The position numbers were made by a program, and so were the translations under genes. From contig PDUO01000029.1 of NCBI GenBank assembly GCA_003008705.1, positions 321,321 to 385,320 of the forward strand: a stretch of DNA of 64,000 bases. Direction: 5' to 3'. Below are positions 45,064-57,439 of this stretch, piece after piece. Positions within the stretch are counted from its first letter, which is position 1. Each line of letters opens with the position of its first letter. The notes under the pieces were generated by a model, which saw only the letters and a program-made list of their open reading frames with translations, was not told the origin of the DNA and searched no databases. The DNA is from Pezicula radicicola. Lineage: Eukaryota > Ascomycota > Leotiomycetes > Helotiales > Dermateaceae.

Positions 45064-46510
45064 TTACTCGGCGACCCAAACCGCTGCCATTCCCATCCCT
45101 GTACCAATACACATGCTCGTAACGCCGACCTTCTCACCTCTCCTCCTCAATTCATACAACAATGTGCTGACCTGTCTCGCACCTGTGCATCCCAATGGAT
45201 GTCCAAAAGCAATGGCGCCTCCTTTGGGATTAATCTTATTCTGGTCAAGCCCAAGTTCGTTTGCGCACCACATACATTGCGAAGCAAAGGCTTCGTTGAT
45301 CTCAAAGATATCAACATCATCCTTGTTGATGCCAGTCTTCTCGAAGACCTTGGGGATCGCTGCCCATGGGCCAATTCCCATAAGCAGAGGAGCAACACCA
45401 GCCACGGAAGCGGCGACATATTTCCCTAGGATGGTTTGGCCAAGCTCTTCAGCCTTGGAGCGCTTCATAAGGAGAACGGCTGCAGCACCGTCCGAAATCT
45501 GAGAGGCATTTCCTGCGTGAATAGAGCCGTCCTTTGCGAAAGCAGGCCTGATCTTGCCGAGAGATTCAGCGGTGATGCCTGGCCGGATACCGTCATCTTT
45601 CGAAACGGTTATTTCCTTGACTTCTTCTGTCTTTGGGTCTTCCCATTTGACAGTCAATGGAGCGATCTCTTCGTCAAAGAGACCGGCCTCTTGAGCCTTG
45701 AGTGCTTTCTGGTATGATGATGCTGCGAAAGCGTCTTGTACTGCGCGGGATACTCCTCTATCCTTTGCCATCTTCTCGCTGAGAACACCCATGGGTACCT
45801 TGCAGTTCTTCGATTCAGGGTGGGATTCGAGAAGGTCGGAGAATTCGGTGACAGCGTTGGGTCTACAAGGAACGAACGTTAGTTAATAGATTTTACAGAG
45901 AAGAAGGACCCACGTACCCATATTGCAGACTCATGCTCTCAACACCGGCTCCAACTCCAATCTCGATCATTCCAGACTTAATCGCATTTGCAATGTCGAC
46001 ACAGGCCTGTAGACCCGACGAGCATTGTCTGTTCAAACTCTTCACAGCAGCAGTCACTGGGAAACCGGCAACAAGAGCAGCAGCACGGAATTCAGTGGCA
46101 CCGCCACCCGGAGGAAGCACCGATCCCACAGCAATATCTTCAACAAGTGCGGGATCGATTTTCGAGCGCTCAATGAGCGATTTGAAGGCTCCGACGAGTA
46201 GATCTGCCGCCGCAGTATCCTTAAATCCACCCTTACCACCCTTTGTAAATGCGGTTCGGAGACATGCTGTTACCACAATCTGGGACAAAGTCTGTTAGCA
46301 ACTAATCTGGAGGTCGCAACAGAGAATAGGCTTACGTCGTCGGGATTCTTCTCAAGGAGCTTCGCACGCGCAGAGCCTTTGGCTCCTTCAGTCGGGCTGT
46401 TGGAGCCAGCAAGGTGGCCTGAGACTTGGTTAAGACGTTTCTGTGCTGGTGTTGATGTTAGCCTTGTTTACATTTCCTGATGAGTTTCGATGATGCTGAC
46501 CTGCAGACAT
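45064..46510 (-). CDS. Peroxisomal 3-ketoacyl-CoA thiolase
   Basis: Four exons (46510-46501, 46445-46336, 46279-45918, 45862-45064) with 55-56 nt introns close to 426 aa. The N-terminus spliced from exons 1 and 2 reads MSAAQKRLNQVSGHLAG, which contains a PTS2 peroxisomal targeting signal (R-L-x5-H-L). The thiolase core shows the acyl-accepting Cys in SLNRQCSSGLQAC (about residue 125), FEINEAFASQ, GGAIAFGHPLGCTGARQV with the active-site His (about 382) and the second Cys in MCIGTGMGMA (about 413). It performs the last step of fatty-acid beta-oxidation, releasing acetyl-CoA (yeast POT1/FOX3, human ACAA1). The PTS2 implies import by Pex7. The first coding exon is only 10 nt, which gene predictors often miss; without it the targeting signal would be lost. 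Confidence 0.95.
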
Positions 46511-49224
46511 GATGATGGTGTCGATTCGAAGTGAAGGGGATGAGATAGTCGTAGGTATGGGGTTTTGTGGAAAGAGCGGAGGATTATGTAGCAGAGAGAG
46601 TCGTGAGGATGGCCATGTAAGAGGCTATTACATACATTACTCTTGCTCCCGCCGAATTCTAAGCCTCGGCACCGTCGCAAGCCAATAATACGACGTCGCG
46701 TTAGCACTAGTGCAAATATGGTAAGCGAATATTCACATGCCACCAGATGCAAGTCGCAGAAATCTGGGGATCGGATGCCAGATGACGGCTTTTGTTGTCA
46801 CGCGGCTGTGGAGAAGAATACCGTACAGCGCTCGACATGTGAGAGCGTTTCACATTATTATTCAACATCGACCGTCCCCGAGTCAGCTTGCCAATTGAGC
46901 CTTTGCTGCACCCCCCCTTGGCACATACAAATGGAAGACAAATCAACCTTGTTACTTCGTATATCTTCGGCTTTGTGGCTAACGCCGCCTGGCCACGCTC
47001 TCTTACATTATTGATCTTACTACTTCGTACCTATCTTCCGTTTCCTTTTAGTCTAGTTAATATTTGGCAACAGAGAATGCTATTTCTAAGCTAGCTTGGT
47101 AATCTAATCTACATTAACGACCCGAGATCCAAGGTGATTGCATTCTTGTATGAGAGGTACAAGTACATCATCGCTTCATCAGTGTCCCTTCTCAATCCAT
47201 ACCCAGGCGAGAGTATTCAAGTAGGTAGTTTGACGAGACCCTCCTGCTTTCTACATTGTCCTTTCCTTCTTATGATATTCGTCATCCTACAAACATTCTA
47301 GAACTGCAAACCAAGACATTTGGCGCTACGAGTGATGCACAACTTAGTGCCTGCTATTGGCGACTATCCACATTAGGGTCTTCGCTTAACTCTCTCACCC
47401 CCCTTTCCTTTTCTCTGAATACTAGCACAAGTTAAATACGGTCTTTGATATGCATTCTCATGTTCACAAGTCATCTTTGGGCTATGCTTGAAGCTTTCTC
47501 GACTCATGTCATCAGTAATTCGTACTCAAATATCTTTCGGCAGTGTTATTGTTTTTGTGCGAGGTCCCAAAGGAACCTCCTGGAGAGTTGGCATCGCCAC
47601 CAGGAGCCAGAGGATAGGGGAATCGGACCCCAATACTAGCCCGCTCTCCAGTACTCAATGTACCTTGTCATGATTAACGATATGCGAGTACACAGTTGAA
47701 ATTGTAACGTACCTGAGAAGTTTTTGGACTTTAGCATGCTTCTTCATCTGAAGTCAGGCATCTTCATTTTTGTTGGGTTCTCGATGTGGTGCTGCTGCTC
47801 TGGTGCTCTTGCACTCCTTCCGAAGTTGTTGGTCTGTACCTGCCGTTCAAGTCAGCGATGTCGTAACCATTGTTTACTGATTCCTCAATGGACCTTCCAC
47901 CCGAACAGAAGAAGAGACTAGTCATTAGCGGGGGCAGCTCACCAGGCTGTGTATTTAAACATCCCTTCTCGCTCCTCTCTTCCTCTTCTTCTTTCTTCTT
48001 CGTACCTGGTGAGTCTCCCCCACTTTGGTTGTTAGCTAACTTTGTATAGGAATTGCAGCTTGTGGTTAAGACTCTCGTCTCCAGCAGCTCAAGAATTGCT
48101 GGAGGGCATAATGGGTCAAATCTTTTGAACTTTTTCAGTCTGAGTCCCTGGTATTACACTTCCTCCATACTCAGGCCGGCTCTACTTTTTTTTTCATTGC
48201 ATCCTTTGGCTTGCCAAGAATGCGAAGAAAAGAGAATTGAATCGATGGCGACAGAGCTGCGTCGACGGTGACGGGAGCTCTCCGAACATCTGGGTCGTCG
48301 ATGTTGATCGGTGGTGCTACTACATCAACAGATGGATTTTCAGCACGAGGATTCATCTTCGTCGTTGGATCTATTGCTACAACACTTCATATGTCAGTAT
48401 CGACAGTTGAGAAGCCACGTCAGTACTCCTCTCTTTCTAATCCAAGAGCGAGCCCAAGAAGCTAACTATGCTCCTCCCCAGATTTACGAGTCCGTTCAAC
48501 CTCGAAGTTCGAAGCTCGAAGCTCGAAGCTCACGAAATTCTTCTCCTTGTCCTCATACCCCTCAGTCCTCTTCGAATTACACGCCGTGTCTTTACACTGG
48601 CCAAGACAGAAGAGCAGCAGGATACGATTAGTGCGGCAGGTACGACCTTGTGTACCCGAAGAGCCCGGCATGGGGCTTCGAAACCACAACACCGCTCGCA
48701 ACAACAATTTCATCCCACGAAGATGCAAGGAACGGATTTTGTACTTACCATCATTAGTCATCTCCTCTCCTCTTCTCTTCATTTCGAATGTCCATCTCCG
48801 TCCATTCCCGAATGGAAAACTGTCGATAGAAGTTGCATCTTGATGATGGTTGTTGTGGTTGTCTTGGTGGTAAATATTGTGTTTTTTACAAGTTCTGAAA
48901 GAGGGGTAAAGGGGGTATTTATGGACCCCTGACTTTGTGGGTGTTGAGTCAGAGGCTAGGAATACTAAATCGAACGGTGGTGTAAAATTATCTACCGTGC
49001 AGGCTTGGTTGATGACGGATCATTTCTAGTGTTAACACAACCCGGAGGACAACCTGGCATTTTTCTCGTAGATCGATGGTCTCGATGCAATTACTAAAAT
49101 ATTATCCATGCACAGACTTCGGAGTGTTGAATGAGAGGCAAGAATATACGAAGTTTAGACTTTTGCAAATTATGAGGATGTGTGTACAGTTGAATAGTTG
49201 GCTTTTAATGCAAGAGTGACACTT
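46511..49224. other. Intergenic, no supported gene
   Basis: About 2.7 kb. Only short open frames on both strands. A run of GAAGCTCGAAGCTCGAAG near 48,505-48,530 is a small tandem repeat. Sequence at 47,900-48,060 has splice-like signals and C/T-rich runs that could belong to an unrecognised transcript, but no protein can be built. Confidence 0.4.
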
Positions 49225-51184
49225 TCAAGTACTCTTGCCGGGGGTATCGAAGATCTTTCCAGGGTTCATAAGCCAGTATGGATCCAGAGCCTGCTTAATG
49301 CTCTTCATTACGTCCAGTGTTTCGACACCGACTTCCTGCAATAGACATCCCTTCTTGAAAAGTCCGATAGAATGTTCACCCTAATTCCATTGTCAGTGAC
49401 TATCCATTTCTTCAAAAGAGAATATTCGGATTCAATTGTGTACCGTGCAAGTGCCTTCCATTTCTAATCCTCTATCTATCATGTCGTGAACGAGCTTCGT
49501 AACAGCAGCTGTCTCTACGGGATCTGATTTGTTGTAGAAAATTGCTTCATGGAAGTTCCCATCGCCGAGATGGCCGACGATACTAGAGAAAACTCCAAGC
49601 TTGCCAGCCTCTGCCTTTGAGATTTCTGTAGATCTGTTAGTTGCTATACGTGTGCTGATGAATGAAGCTTACCAATCAGTTCCGCTAGTCGCGAGAAAGG
49701 TACAGCTACATCTGTCGACCACTGAGAATTGTTAGAGCAAGCATACTTATTCCGGGAGAGCCATGAAATTCGGAGAATGGTAGATCAAAGGAGCCTTGAT
49801 CGAGGAAGCAGAGAGGTTTGGCATAGGATAATTGGAGAATATACCTACAAGAACAGTTCCTTCAGGTCGCATAGAGATCATGCTCCATAACGCCTGCTTT
49901 CTCGCAGACCAAAGCAGATGTTGCTCTTTTTCATCTTTTGCAAACTCGAAAGATCCACCATTATGTGACTTTGAGATTGCTTGTACTTCCTTAATATTGT
50001 CCGCTACACTTGCTTTGCTCCCTGAAAACTTGAAAAACAGAGTAGGGAGCTCCTTCCACTTTTTGGGCGCTGTGAAGCCACCTTTGTTCACTACAGACAT
50101 CTGAACTTCATCGAGAAGCTCTAACGCCGCGACTTGAACGCCTGATCTCATGACTGCTGAGGCAGTAGCGGCTGCATCACGAATGGTTGGAAAAGTACAG
50201 ACGGCGACGCTGAACTCTTTCGGGACAACAGCCAGCTTAAGCGTAATTTCAGTTACAAGACCCAGAGTACCTTCAGAGCCAACAAAAATGCCATTCAAGT
50301 TGTAACCGGCTGCAGACTTCCGGGGTCGATTACGAGTCTTGATTATGGTGCCATCAGCCAAGACAACCGTAAGATTGACAACCCAATCTTTCATGGTTCC
50401 GTATCGAACAGCGTTGGTTCCAGAGCAGTTGGTACCTACCATGCCACCAAACTGAGCAGTTGGGCTAGGATCGACCGGAAAGAAAAGGCCAGTGTCTGCA
50501 ATATCCTCGTTCAACTTCATCCATGATACGGAGGGTTGCACGACAACATCCATGTCCTCCTCATGGAACGCCAGAACCTTATCCATAAAAGCAAAGTCGA
50601 CGCTAATACCTCCATGGGGTGCTGCAAAGTTGCCTTCAATGCTAGTTCCACCAGAATAGCCGATCATTGGGATACGGTACTTGTGGCAGATTTTGGCTAT
50701 CTTTGAAACTTCCTCTGTTGATTTTGGATACGCAACTGCAATGGGCAAGGTATCGATATTGGCTGGTGCCCATTCCGAGTAGCCATGTGCCTTCAAATCG
50801 TCATCGTCTGTGCTGATAGTTTCCTCAGAAAGTGTGATGCGAATCTCCTCAATGGCCTGGATCACGTGGGTTTAGTGGAGTCCTCGTCTTCAGGGATCAC
50901 ATACGAACATTCAGCATTTCTTTAACGCTCGCATACTTTGGTGCAGCAAACTTGGATTGTAGACCATAATTGACACTTGTGAGCTCATTGAAGGTGAGCC
51001 CCGCGGCGAATGCTGTTACGCCAATTGAAAGAGCAGCGATTCGTGAAGGCCATGGCGATGAGGAGGACGATGGCGCTGATTTACGGGAGCTGTTCCACCG
51101 GCGGCTCTGGAAGTTTCCCGACCTGCTGATACGATTCAGAGTTGTTGTCAGAATACGTCTGCCAGCGGCCACTGGAGGAAACAT
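49225..51184 (-). CDS. Mitochondrial D-lactate dehydrogenase (cytochrome), DLD1-like
   Basis: Five exons (51184-50909, 50856-49849, 49721-49673, 49625-49444, 49380-49225) close to 556 aa. The N-terminus is basic and Ser-rich (AGRRILTTTLNRISRSG), with a hydrophobic stretch near residue 60, suiting mitochondrial targeting and inner-membrane anchoring. The FAD-binding PCMH fold shows MIGYSGGTSIEGNFAAPHGG, DPSPTAQFGGMVGTNCSGTN, RKSAAGYNLNGIFVGSEGTLG. The C-terminal oxidase domain shows VLWSTDVAVPFSRL, VGHLGDGNFHEAIFYN and GEHSIGLFKKGCLL. It oxidises D-lactate to pyruvate and passes electrons to cytochrome c. Two donors are unusual (GTTCGT for intron 1, GTAGGT for intron 2) and were chosen because they keep the frame and family pattern. 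Intron 2 (127 nt) is stop-containing. Three introns fall in the last third. Confidence 0.93.
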
Positions 51185-52496
51185 CTCTGCGCGCTGGGGA
51201 GGATGATGGCTTGCAACTTGCCCGTGGAGTGTCGTCGAGTTTTGCCGGAATAAGGTACGCGTCGATCCCTCTGAGTGGTCACGTGCGCAGTTGCAATAGT
51301 AGCTCAAAATAGGGGACTAGAGTTTATAGAGAACCCAAATACCAGGTTTGATTTATCAATCTTTGGAGAGTCTAAGATCGATATGCCCTGGGCTAATACT
51401 GTAAGTGGTCGTTGCTTGGTCGAACTTATAGGCAAAATGCCAAACTTCAGAATGTTCGGTAGCGACGGCATTGCACTACCTCGCTTGTGTGCACCAGGTG
51501 TTGTGGCTAAGAAAGGTACAATCTTTTCGTACTGTGTTCATATTACTAAATGTTCATTCAAGAGACATCTTAAACAGCTCTGAATGTCTGTACAACTTTT
51601 GCTGTTGATAAAACTCAGCTTCTGTGTTATAACTTGTAGTAAAGGCTGACAGCAACTCAACTGTTTCAACTTCTCTTGATGGTTCTTCTACCATTTAGCA
51701 GGTCTCTCCTACTGGGTAAGAGCGCTGATGGGTAGTAAAACTAGACGATCCTGAGTCTATGAGATCTAGTACATTGTGAAAACATTCTTTGGAAAAATGA
51801 GCTCGACTCTCCTTCATCAGAAAAGGCTATGTATTACGTTTTTCAAGGCTATGAAAAAACTAGCGATTCTTTTAGTCTCGAATTTTGAGGCTATGAAAAT
51901 AAATTGCTTGAGATTCGAAAGTATGAAAAGAACCCAGCAACAGCGGCGTACTGAACAATTAAGAATTAAGGTAAAGACTGATCAGCGCATCTGCAAATCT
52001 GGTTAAACTTCGCTGATCATAGGAGATCAGGGGCGACGGGTGAGCCCAGCGCCAGGGAAATCGAAAGTGTGTCACAATAAAGTGCTCCGTAATCTTTAAT
52101 AAAGTCCCCCGTTGCAGATTAAACGTTTCTGCTATTTTGCACCAATGAAAACAGCGAAACGAAATGGGCCAAGCACGGTGAAGTCTAGCCACGTGATTTA
52201 AATGTGGCGTTTCGAATCCAAGTCAAACTCTTCGGCCTCATTACTTCATCTACCTGGGTACGAGGCGGGGGCATCCTCCTTGTCCTGGGATTATCGTATT
52301 GCACTTTCCCTTCAACCCGAAATGCGGAGGTAGATTATGCTCATTAATCGTTCGAGCAACGCCAATGGGACCCAGATGGGTTTGAAAAGCGTATGTATAT
52401 AGACCTTCTAGTATGTCTCTCTTCATTCTCCATCCCACTTGGACCTCGTACACTCTCTTCCTGAACTCTAGTTAGTTCTGTCGTTCATTACTCAAA
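51185..52496. other. Divergent intergenic region
   Basis: Between the D-lactate dehydrogenase start and the secreted-protein gene. No gene is supported. CTTCATCTACC and CTCTCTTCCTGAACTC near 52,240-52,470 suit the leader of the downstream gene. Confidence 0.4.
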
Positions 52497-54364
52497 ATGC
52501 GTCTTACATTCATTTCTTCCGTTATTGCTTGCGCTGCCACTTCTGTTCTTGCTGATGCTAGCATCTCATCCTTCCCCAACTCTTTGACTCTCTCTTCCAG
52601 TTTCGACCCAATCAAGGCAGCATATTGGACTGGCCTCCCTCACCACCGCAGAACGCCCTTTTCCGTCTCTCCAGATGGAAAATCCGCATATCTTGCGTAC
52701 CTGGACGCTGCCCTAAGCAGCGTGGTAGTTCAGCAGGTTGATGTCAGCACATTTACCGCAGTCGGCACGGCGGTAACCCTTTCGGCTTACGAGGCAACTG
52801 GACTAGTTGCTCATGACGATGGGTTTGCGTTGTTGGCTACTGTCACCGCTACTGGAACCACCGACCTTCCACCGGACTCCGAGCCTATCGTGTCTCTCAT
52901 CAGGTATACGAATGGCGTGGAATCATGGAGGACACCACTGAACGGACCAGGAGTTCACGCTTCGGACGGTTTGAGTGCAACTCCAGATGCCAACGGTGAT
53001 CTTGTTTACTCAAACGCAACTGGTCTCTACGCAGCATACTTTGTCGTTACAGCATATACTGGTGATGCCGCAGGCCATTTTGGAGACTCTATCCAATATG
53101 TCTCTGATACCGGTGCTCTTCAAACCACTACATCATCAAGTACCTTTGGGTGTTCTCACAACACTGGTATTGGACTTGAAGCTGCCGATGAGGTTCCCTT
53201 TGCCAGTATCTGTGCTGAGGACCAAGGAGCTATCTGGTTGAACACTGACACTCAATACATGTCGGGTGTCAAGATTGCCAACGAAAACACCACAAACGGT
53301 TGTAGTGGAGAGCCAAGTAAGTATCCTTCTTTGACCTTCTGCTTTATTCTCTAACAATATTAGTGGGTGGAATGTCTGGCTCCTACAGCAATCTTGCACG
53401 TTTCCCAGGAACCACCAAATACATCTTTGGATGGCAATCTCGTGGTGCTGTGGACCTAACTCTAAATGATTGGTTGGGATCTCCATACACACAGTCCAGT
53501 CCCCGCTGGCTCAATCACAACGTCGCCATCGCCACTATGTCAAGCAAGGACACTCTTACTGGATCCGAGGCCTCGTCTACCGTCGGAGCCGCCGAGGGAG
53601 ATTCTCAGGTCAACTGGATTACTGAGAGCACAACCGAGGACCACCAAAATGTACACGTCGCAGCAATTGATGCAAGCACCTCTCTAGTTACTTGGGAGAC
53701 CTTGACTAGCCCTGACTGCCAACCTGTACCACTTGGCTGCTCTGGCACATATGCTGGAACTTCTTTCCAGGTTGTTGATAGCACTGGTGCTAAGATTGGA
53801 TCTCCAGTTGTGTCCACTAGCGTCTTCGTTAGCGGAGATATTGCAAATGTTGGCACTGACAAAGTCTGCTGGCCATACGTTGACATGACATGGGATTTGA
53901 GTCAGCCTCTGTCTTCCGGCACTCCAGTTACACAGATGAGCTTTGCTTGTGCCAGTATTGGAGGTGACACTACGGCGTCTTCAAGCGTCGCAGTTTCAGC
54001 GTCTACCTCTGCTATCGCTAGTTCCGCTGTTGCAGCTGTCGCTGTCACATCTTCTTCTGAAGCAGCTTTATCCACACCAGCTTCAACTTCTGAAGTTCCC
54101 GTCGAGGCCACAAGCAGCGATACCCCAGCAGAAACCACTTCAGCCGTGGAGCCCGTAGCCACTTCATCAAGCGAAATCGCCACCTCTTCATCCATTGAAG
54201 TACCAACCTCGATCGCTTCCACTGCCCCAACCTCCGCCGTCGTAAGCCCCAGCAACGGAGCTTCCCCTCCAAGCAAGTCGCAGCGTTTGCACCGCACCAC
54301 ATTCGCAACATCCGTCAAAGCAACAGAAACAGGTTCTGTAGATGATACTTGTGATTCTGATTAA
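52497..54364 (+). CDS. Secreted protein, possible beta-propeller with Ser/Thr-rich tail
   Basis: Two exons (52497-53316 and 53364-54364) around a 47-nt intron give 606 aa. A signal peptide (MRLTFISSVIACAATSVLA) starts it. Residues 30-470 contain repeated strand-like segments of the kind seen in beta-propellers (VSPDGKSAYLAYLDA, ALLATVTATG, PDANGDLVYSN, YIFGWQSRGAVDL, HVAAIDASTSLVTWETL). Cys-containing turns (FGCSHN, NGCSGEP, DCQPVPLGCSG, KVCWPYVDMTW) suggest disulfides. From about residue 480 the sequence is Ser/Thr/Ala/Glu-rich, likely O-glycosylated, ending VDDTCDSD. There is no GPI signal or transmembrane helix at the C-terminus. I do not recognise the family well enough to name it; an extracellular or wall-associated role is inferred from the signal and the tail. 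Confidence 0.85.
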
Positions 54365-56410
54365 GTATATGGCATGTAAGAACATGTCAAAAATAAAATA
54401 GGGCTTGGTCCTTTTATTTCATGTATATATTTTAGCTTTGTGTGGGTGCATTAGGTAGATCCCTTGTAGACAATCTCTCTATAGTAACATAGCAGGATTT
54501 AGCTTGCAATTTCTTAAGCAAATTGTTTTGATGTGCTCCCATGTGCCTTACCTTGACTGTCCTACTTACTAGCTTTACTAGATGGTTAAGAGGCTTGATG
54601 GGGACAAATTCGCTATTAATGTAATGCTATGATAGACATGCTTAGAATCCACTTCGCTTCTTTGGACAACCAGTAGTTATATCTATATATAACCACAGCT
54701 GCCACAGCTGTATAATAGTACATGTACAGAAAAGAAAGATTTCCCAAGAACGTTCCTCTAACCAAAATCACACAGGAAATGAAGCAGCAAGAGATGTACA
54801 CTTTGGCATCAAGTGGATTCCTATAACTTATAGGAGTTTACATCCAAAATCACACTTTTACATTTCCACCACAGTAGCATACATAGTAAGTAGTTAATGT
54901 CTATAGATTCTCTTAGTGATTTAGAGTAGATTAAACGCGAAGAACGTATAATAACAATAAGAGTCGACGTAACAACAAATATCAAAAAAAAAAATCTTAT
55001 ACTTTGTACCTAGTTCTGTACTGTTTCCTTTGCAAGACAATTAAAATTTGCCTCGTTTTATTTGTTTGTACCAACATACTGACTCGAGACACTAGCTATA
55101 ACCACAAGGCTCACTGTTTCAGCAGAATCGTGTTTATATTTAAAGTAAGATACATTATTTTAGTCAAATAATCCATATGCTAGGAAGTTCCATCTCTTTT
55201 TCCAAGCTCCCTGCCTTAAAAGAGAAAGTGTCACATGATATAAAACCCCAAACTCTACCTACCCCCTCGCTTAACCTATATCCTCACTCTTATCCCAAAA
55301 CAAAACAAACAAAAAAAAGGCATCAAAACAAATTCTCCTATACCCCATTCCCGCCCTCCAAAAAAAACTAAACTTATACCAAGCTCAAAGTCCAACAGCA
55401 AAACTGTAGAAACAGAAACCAGGCGAACTGATTTTTTGTATTTAGCGGTAACCTCTCGAGAGGAGCTTTTAAAGCTTTGCTTTTACAACCATGGCAACTT
55501 AACCAACCCAGATTTCTAGTGTTAGTTATTTGAGTGCAGCTGTAAGTTGGGATGTCGAAGATCCTTACAGGTGCTATTCTCTCGGTTTGGCGTGGATGAA
55601 ATTTGCTTATTTGGATTTATATGATGAGAAGTGGTGACGGGATTTTGGTTGCGGAGATTAAGCGAGGTAGAATCTTCTTAGAGGTGAAAGCATTAAATTG
55701 CCCCAAAAAAAACTCAGAAAGGCACAAGAAAAACTTCCTAAGGAAGTTGAAATTGGTACCTAAGTTTTAATAAAATCAATAGAAAAGAAAAGAAAAAGAG
55801 AAACATTATTTGGATTCTTATACCTCAAACTCCCAGGGGTAGCATATACTAAACTTCCAAAAATCCTCTCCTTCTAATTTCCTAGAGCGTGTCTTGCCTG
55901 TCACTTTATAATATTCACTTCAACTTTTCATACCTAGCTTTCAAGAGCTTCGATTTTAGTTGATTACTTGAGATTATAGAGGAATACTATTCAATCATTG
56001 GATATCCTTGTACTTGTACAACAGCTCATGAAAATAAAATTTACATTATTTACACTTACTCAACAAATCATTCACGCTGCAATTTCTTGATTGATTCAAA
56101 CCCCTTATAGACTCCATCTCCAAGCTGATTGATTCATTCAACTCTCTTCTATTCAAGAAACAAAATATACCAAGAATCTTAGAATCATTCTCAGTATACC
56201 ACATCAACCAACCATTCACCAAAATTTACTCCCAGTTATTTAAGAAGGCTCTCTTCCCCATAGTATGCTACTATATCCCCCCAACTATCAAATCTTAACA
56301 CACTCAAAAGAATACCATAAAAAACAAGCATCAACAGCGCTCTACCCTATCAACAAGACCTAAGCGACCCCTAAGACAAGTAACACGAAATTCCCAAGGA
56401 TCCTGATCCC
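54365..56410. other. AT-rich intergenic DNA
   Basis: About 2 kb of AT-rich sequence with no supported gene. The last 400 bases become A/C-rich as the leader of the RING gene. Confidence 0.45.
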
Positions 56411-57064
56411 ATGTCATCATATCTCAAAACAGTCCTCACCAAATCCCAAGTCTTCCTTTCCAATAAAAAGGAGATATGGGATCTAGGTATCGAAGTCTTT
56501 ACAGAGAGTAGTCTTTTATACTTCTCCGGACAAGTCACAAGATTTCCAGCACTCAAGCTCAAGCTCAAAAAGAAAACAAAGCAGCAGCAACAAAGTACCA
56601 CTTCTCCATCAACCTCTACACCTACAGAGCAAGAACAAGAACAAGAACAAGGAAAACCCACCACCAACACCATTCTACCAAACCACTCAAACCAAACCCC
56701 TACACTCTCTACAACCACACTCGAACTCGAAACCACATATTGCATAACCTGCACCTCAGAATTAAAACCCAACAATCTCAGTCTTCTAAAACCATGTAAT
56801 CACCCTTTCGATCTCTATTGTGTTTTACAATGGTTCGATACACAATATACACTCAAACGTAAACATGAAAGACAAAAACGGAATTTGGAGAATATGGGAT
56901 TAGAATGTCCAGTTTGTAGACAGGTGGTTGAGGAGATTTGGTATGATTTGAATGAGGGTGGGGATGGTGAGTTTAAGGTTTTGTGGATGGATTTGGGGCG
57001 GAGGTTTAGGGAGGGTAGGTGGAAGAGAATTGAGAGGTGGTGCTTTGGTGGGCCGTTGTGGTGA
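56411..57064 (+). CDS. RING-type zinc-finger protein
   Basis: One exon, 217 aa. The N-terminal half is polar, with a Gln run and a Gln/Glu repeat (TEQEQEQEQGK). A RING-like finger lies at about residues 116-177: CITC, then PCNHPFDLYCVLQWF, then a long helical insertion, then CPVCRQ. The ligand set fits a C3H-type RING with a long gap before the last CxxC. A charged, Trp-containing C-terminal segment (EEIWYDLNEGG, WKRIERWCFGG) follows. Ubiquitin-ligase activity is a reasonable inference, but substrates are unknown. Similar small RING proteins with a long final gap occur widely in leotiomycetes, from memory rather than from a search. Confidence 0.8.
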   Translation: MSSYLKTVLTKSQVFLSNKKEIWDLGIEVFTESSLLYFSGQVTRFPALKLKLKKKTKQQQQSTTSPSTSTPTEQEQEQEQGKPTTNTILPNHSNQTPTLSTTTLELETTYCITCTSELKPNNLSLLKPCNHPFDLYCVLQWFDTQYTLKRKHERQKRNLENMGLECPVCRQVVEEIWYDLNEGGDGEFKVLWMDLGRRFREGRWKRIERWCFGGPLW

Positions 57065-57439
57065 TGTTGAATTAGTTGGTGCTGCTCGTGGGAGAAGAAC
57101 ATTGTAATCATTATAGGCGCTTAGAAATGACTTTTTGATGACATTCTAAATAAGAAGATAGTGGGATTCGGAATAAAGTAATTAAATTGTGAGACTTTGA
57201 AGGGAAGAGGAGCCAGCTTTCAATGTGACTAAAAAGATGCAAATGAAAAGTGAGGACACTTGCATTATTGATGGTTTTAATGAGCAAGGGCACATTGGCT
57301 AAGAAATTTTGTGCAAATGACGACAAAAAGCATACATGATAGCCCATTTCTCCTATTGCGGAAGCCCATCAAGAGAAGACCCAGGAATGAAGGTAAGTTT
57401 TGCAATTGTAGCGACAGAGCAAGACACAAAGTGTTCTCT
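57065..57439. other. Convergent 3' spacer
   Basis: Between the 3' ends of the RING gene and the charged orphan gene. Nothing else is seen. Confidence 0.4.
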
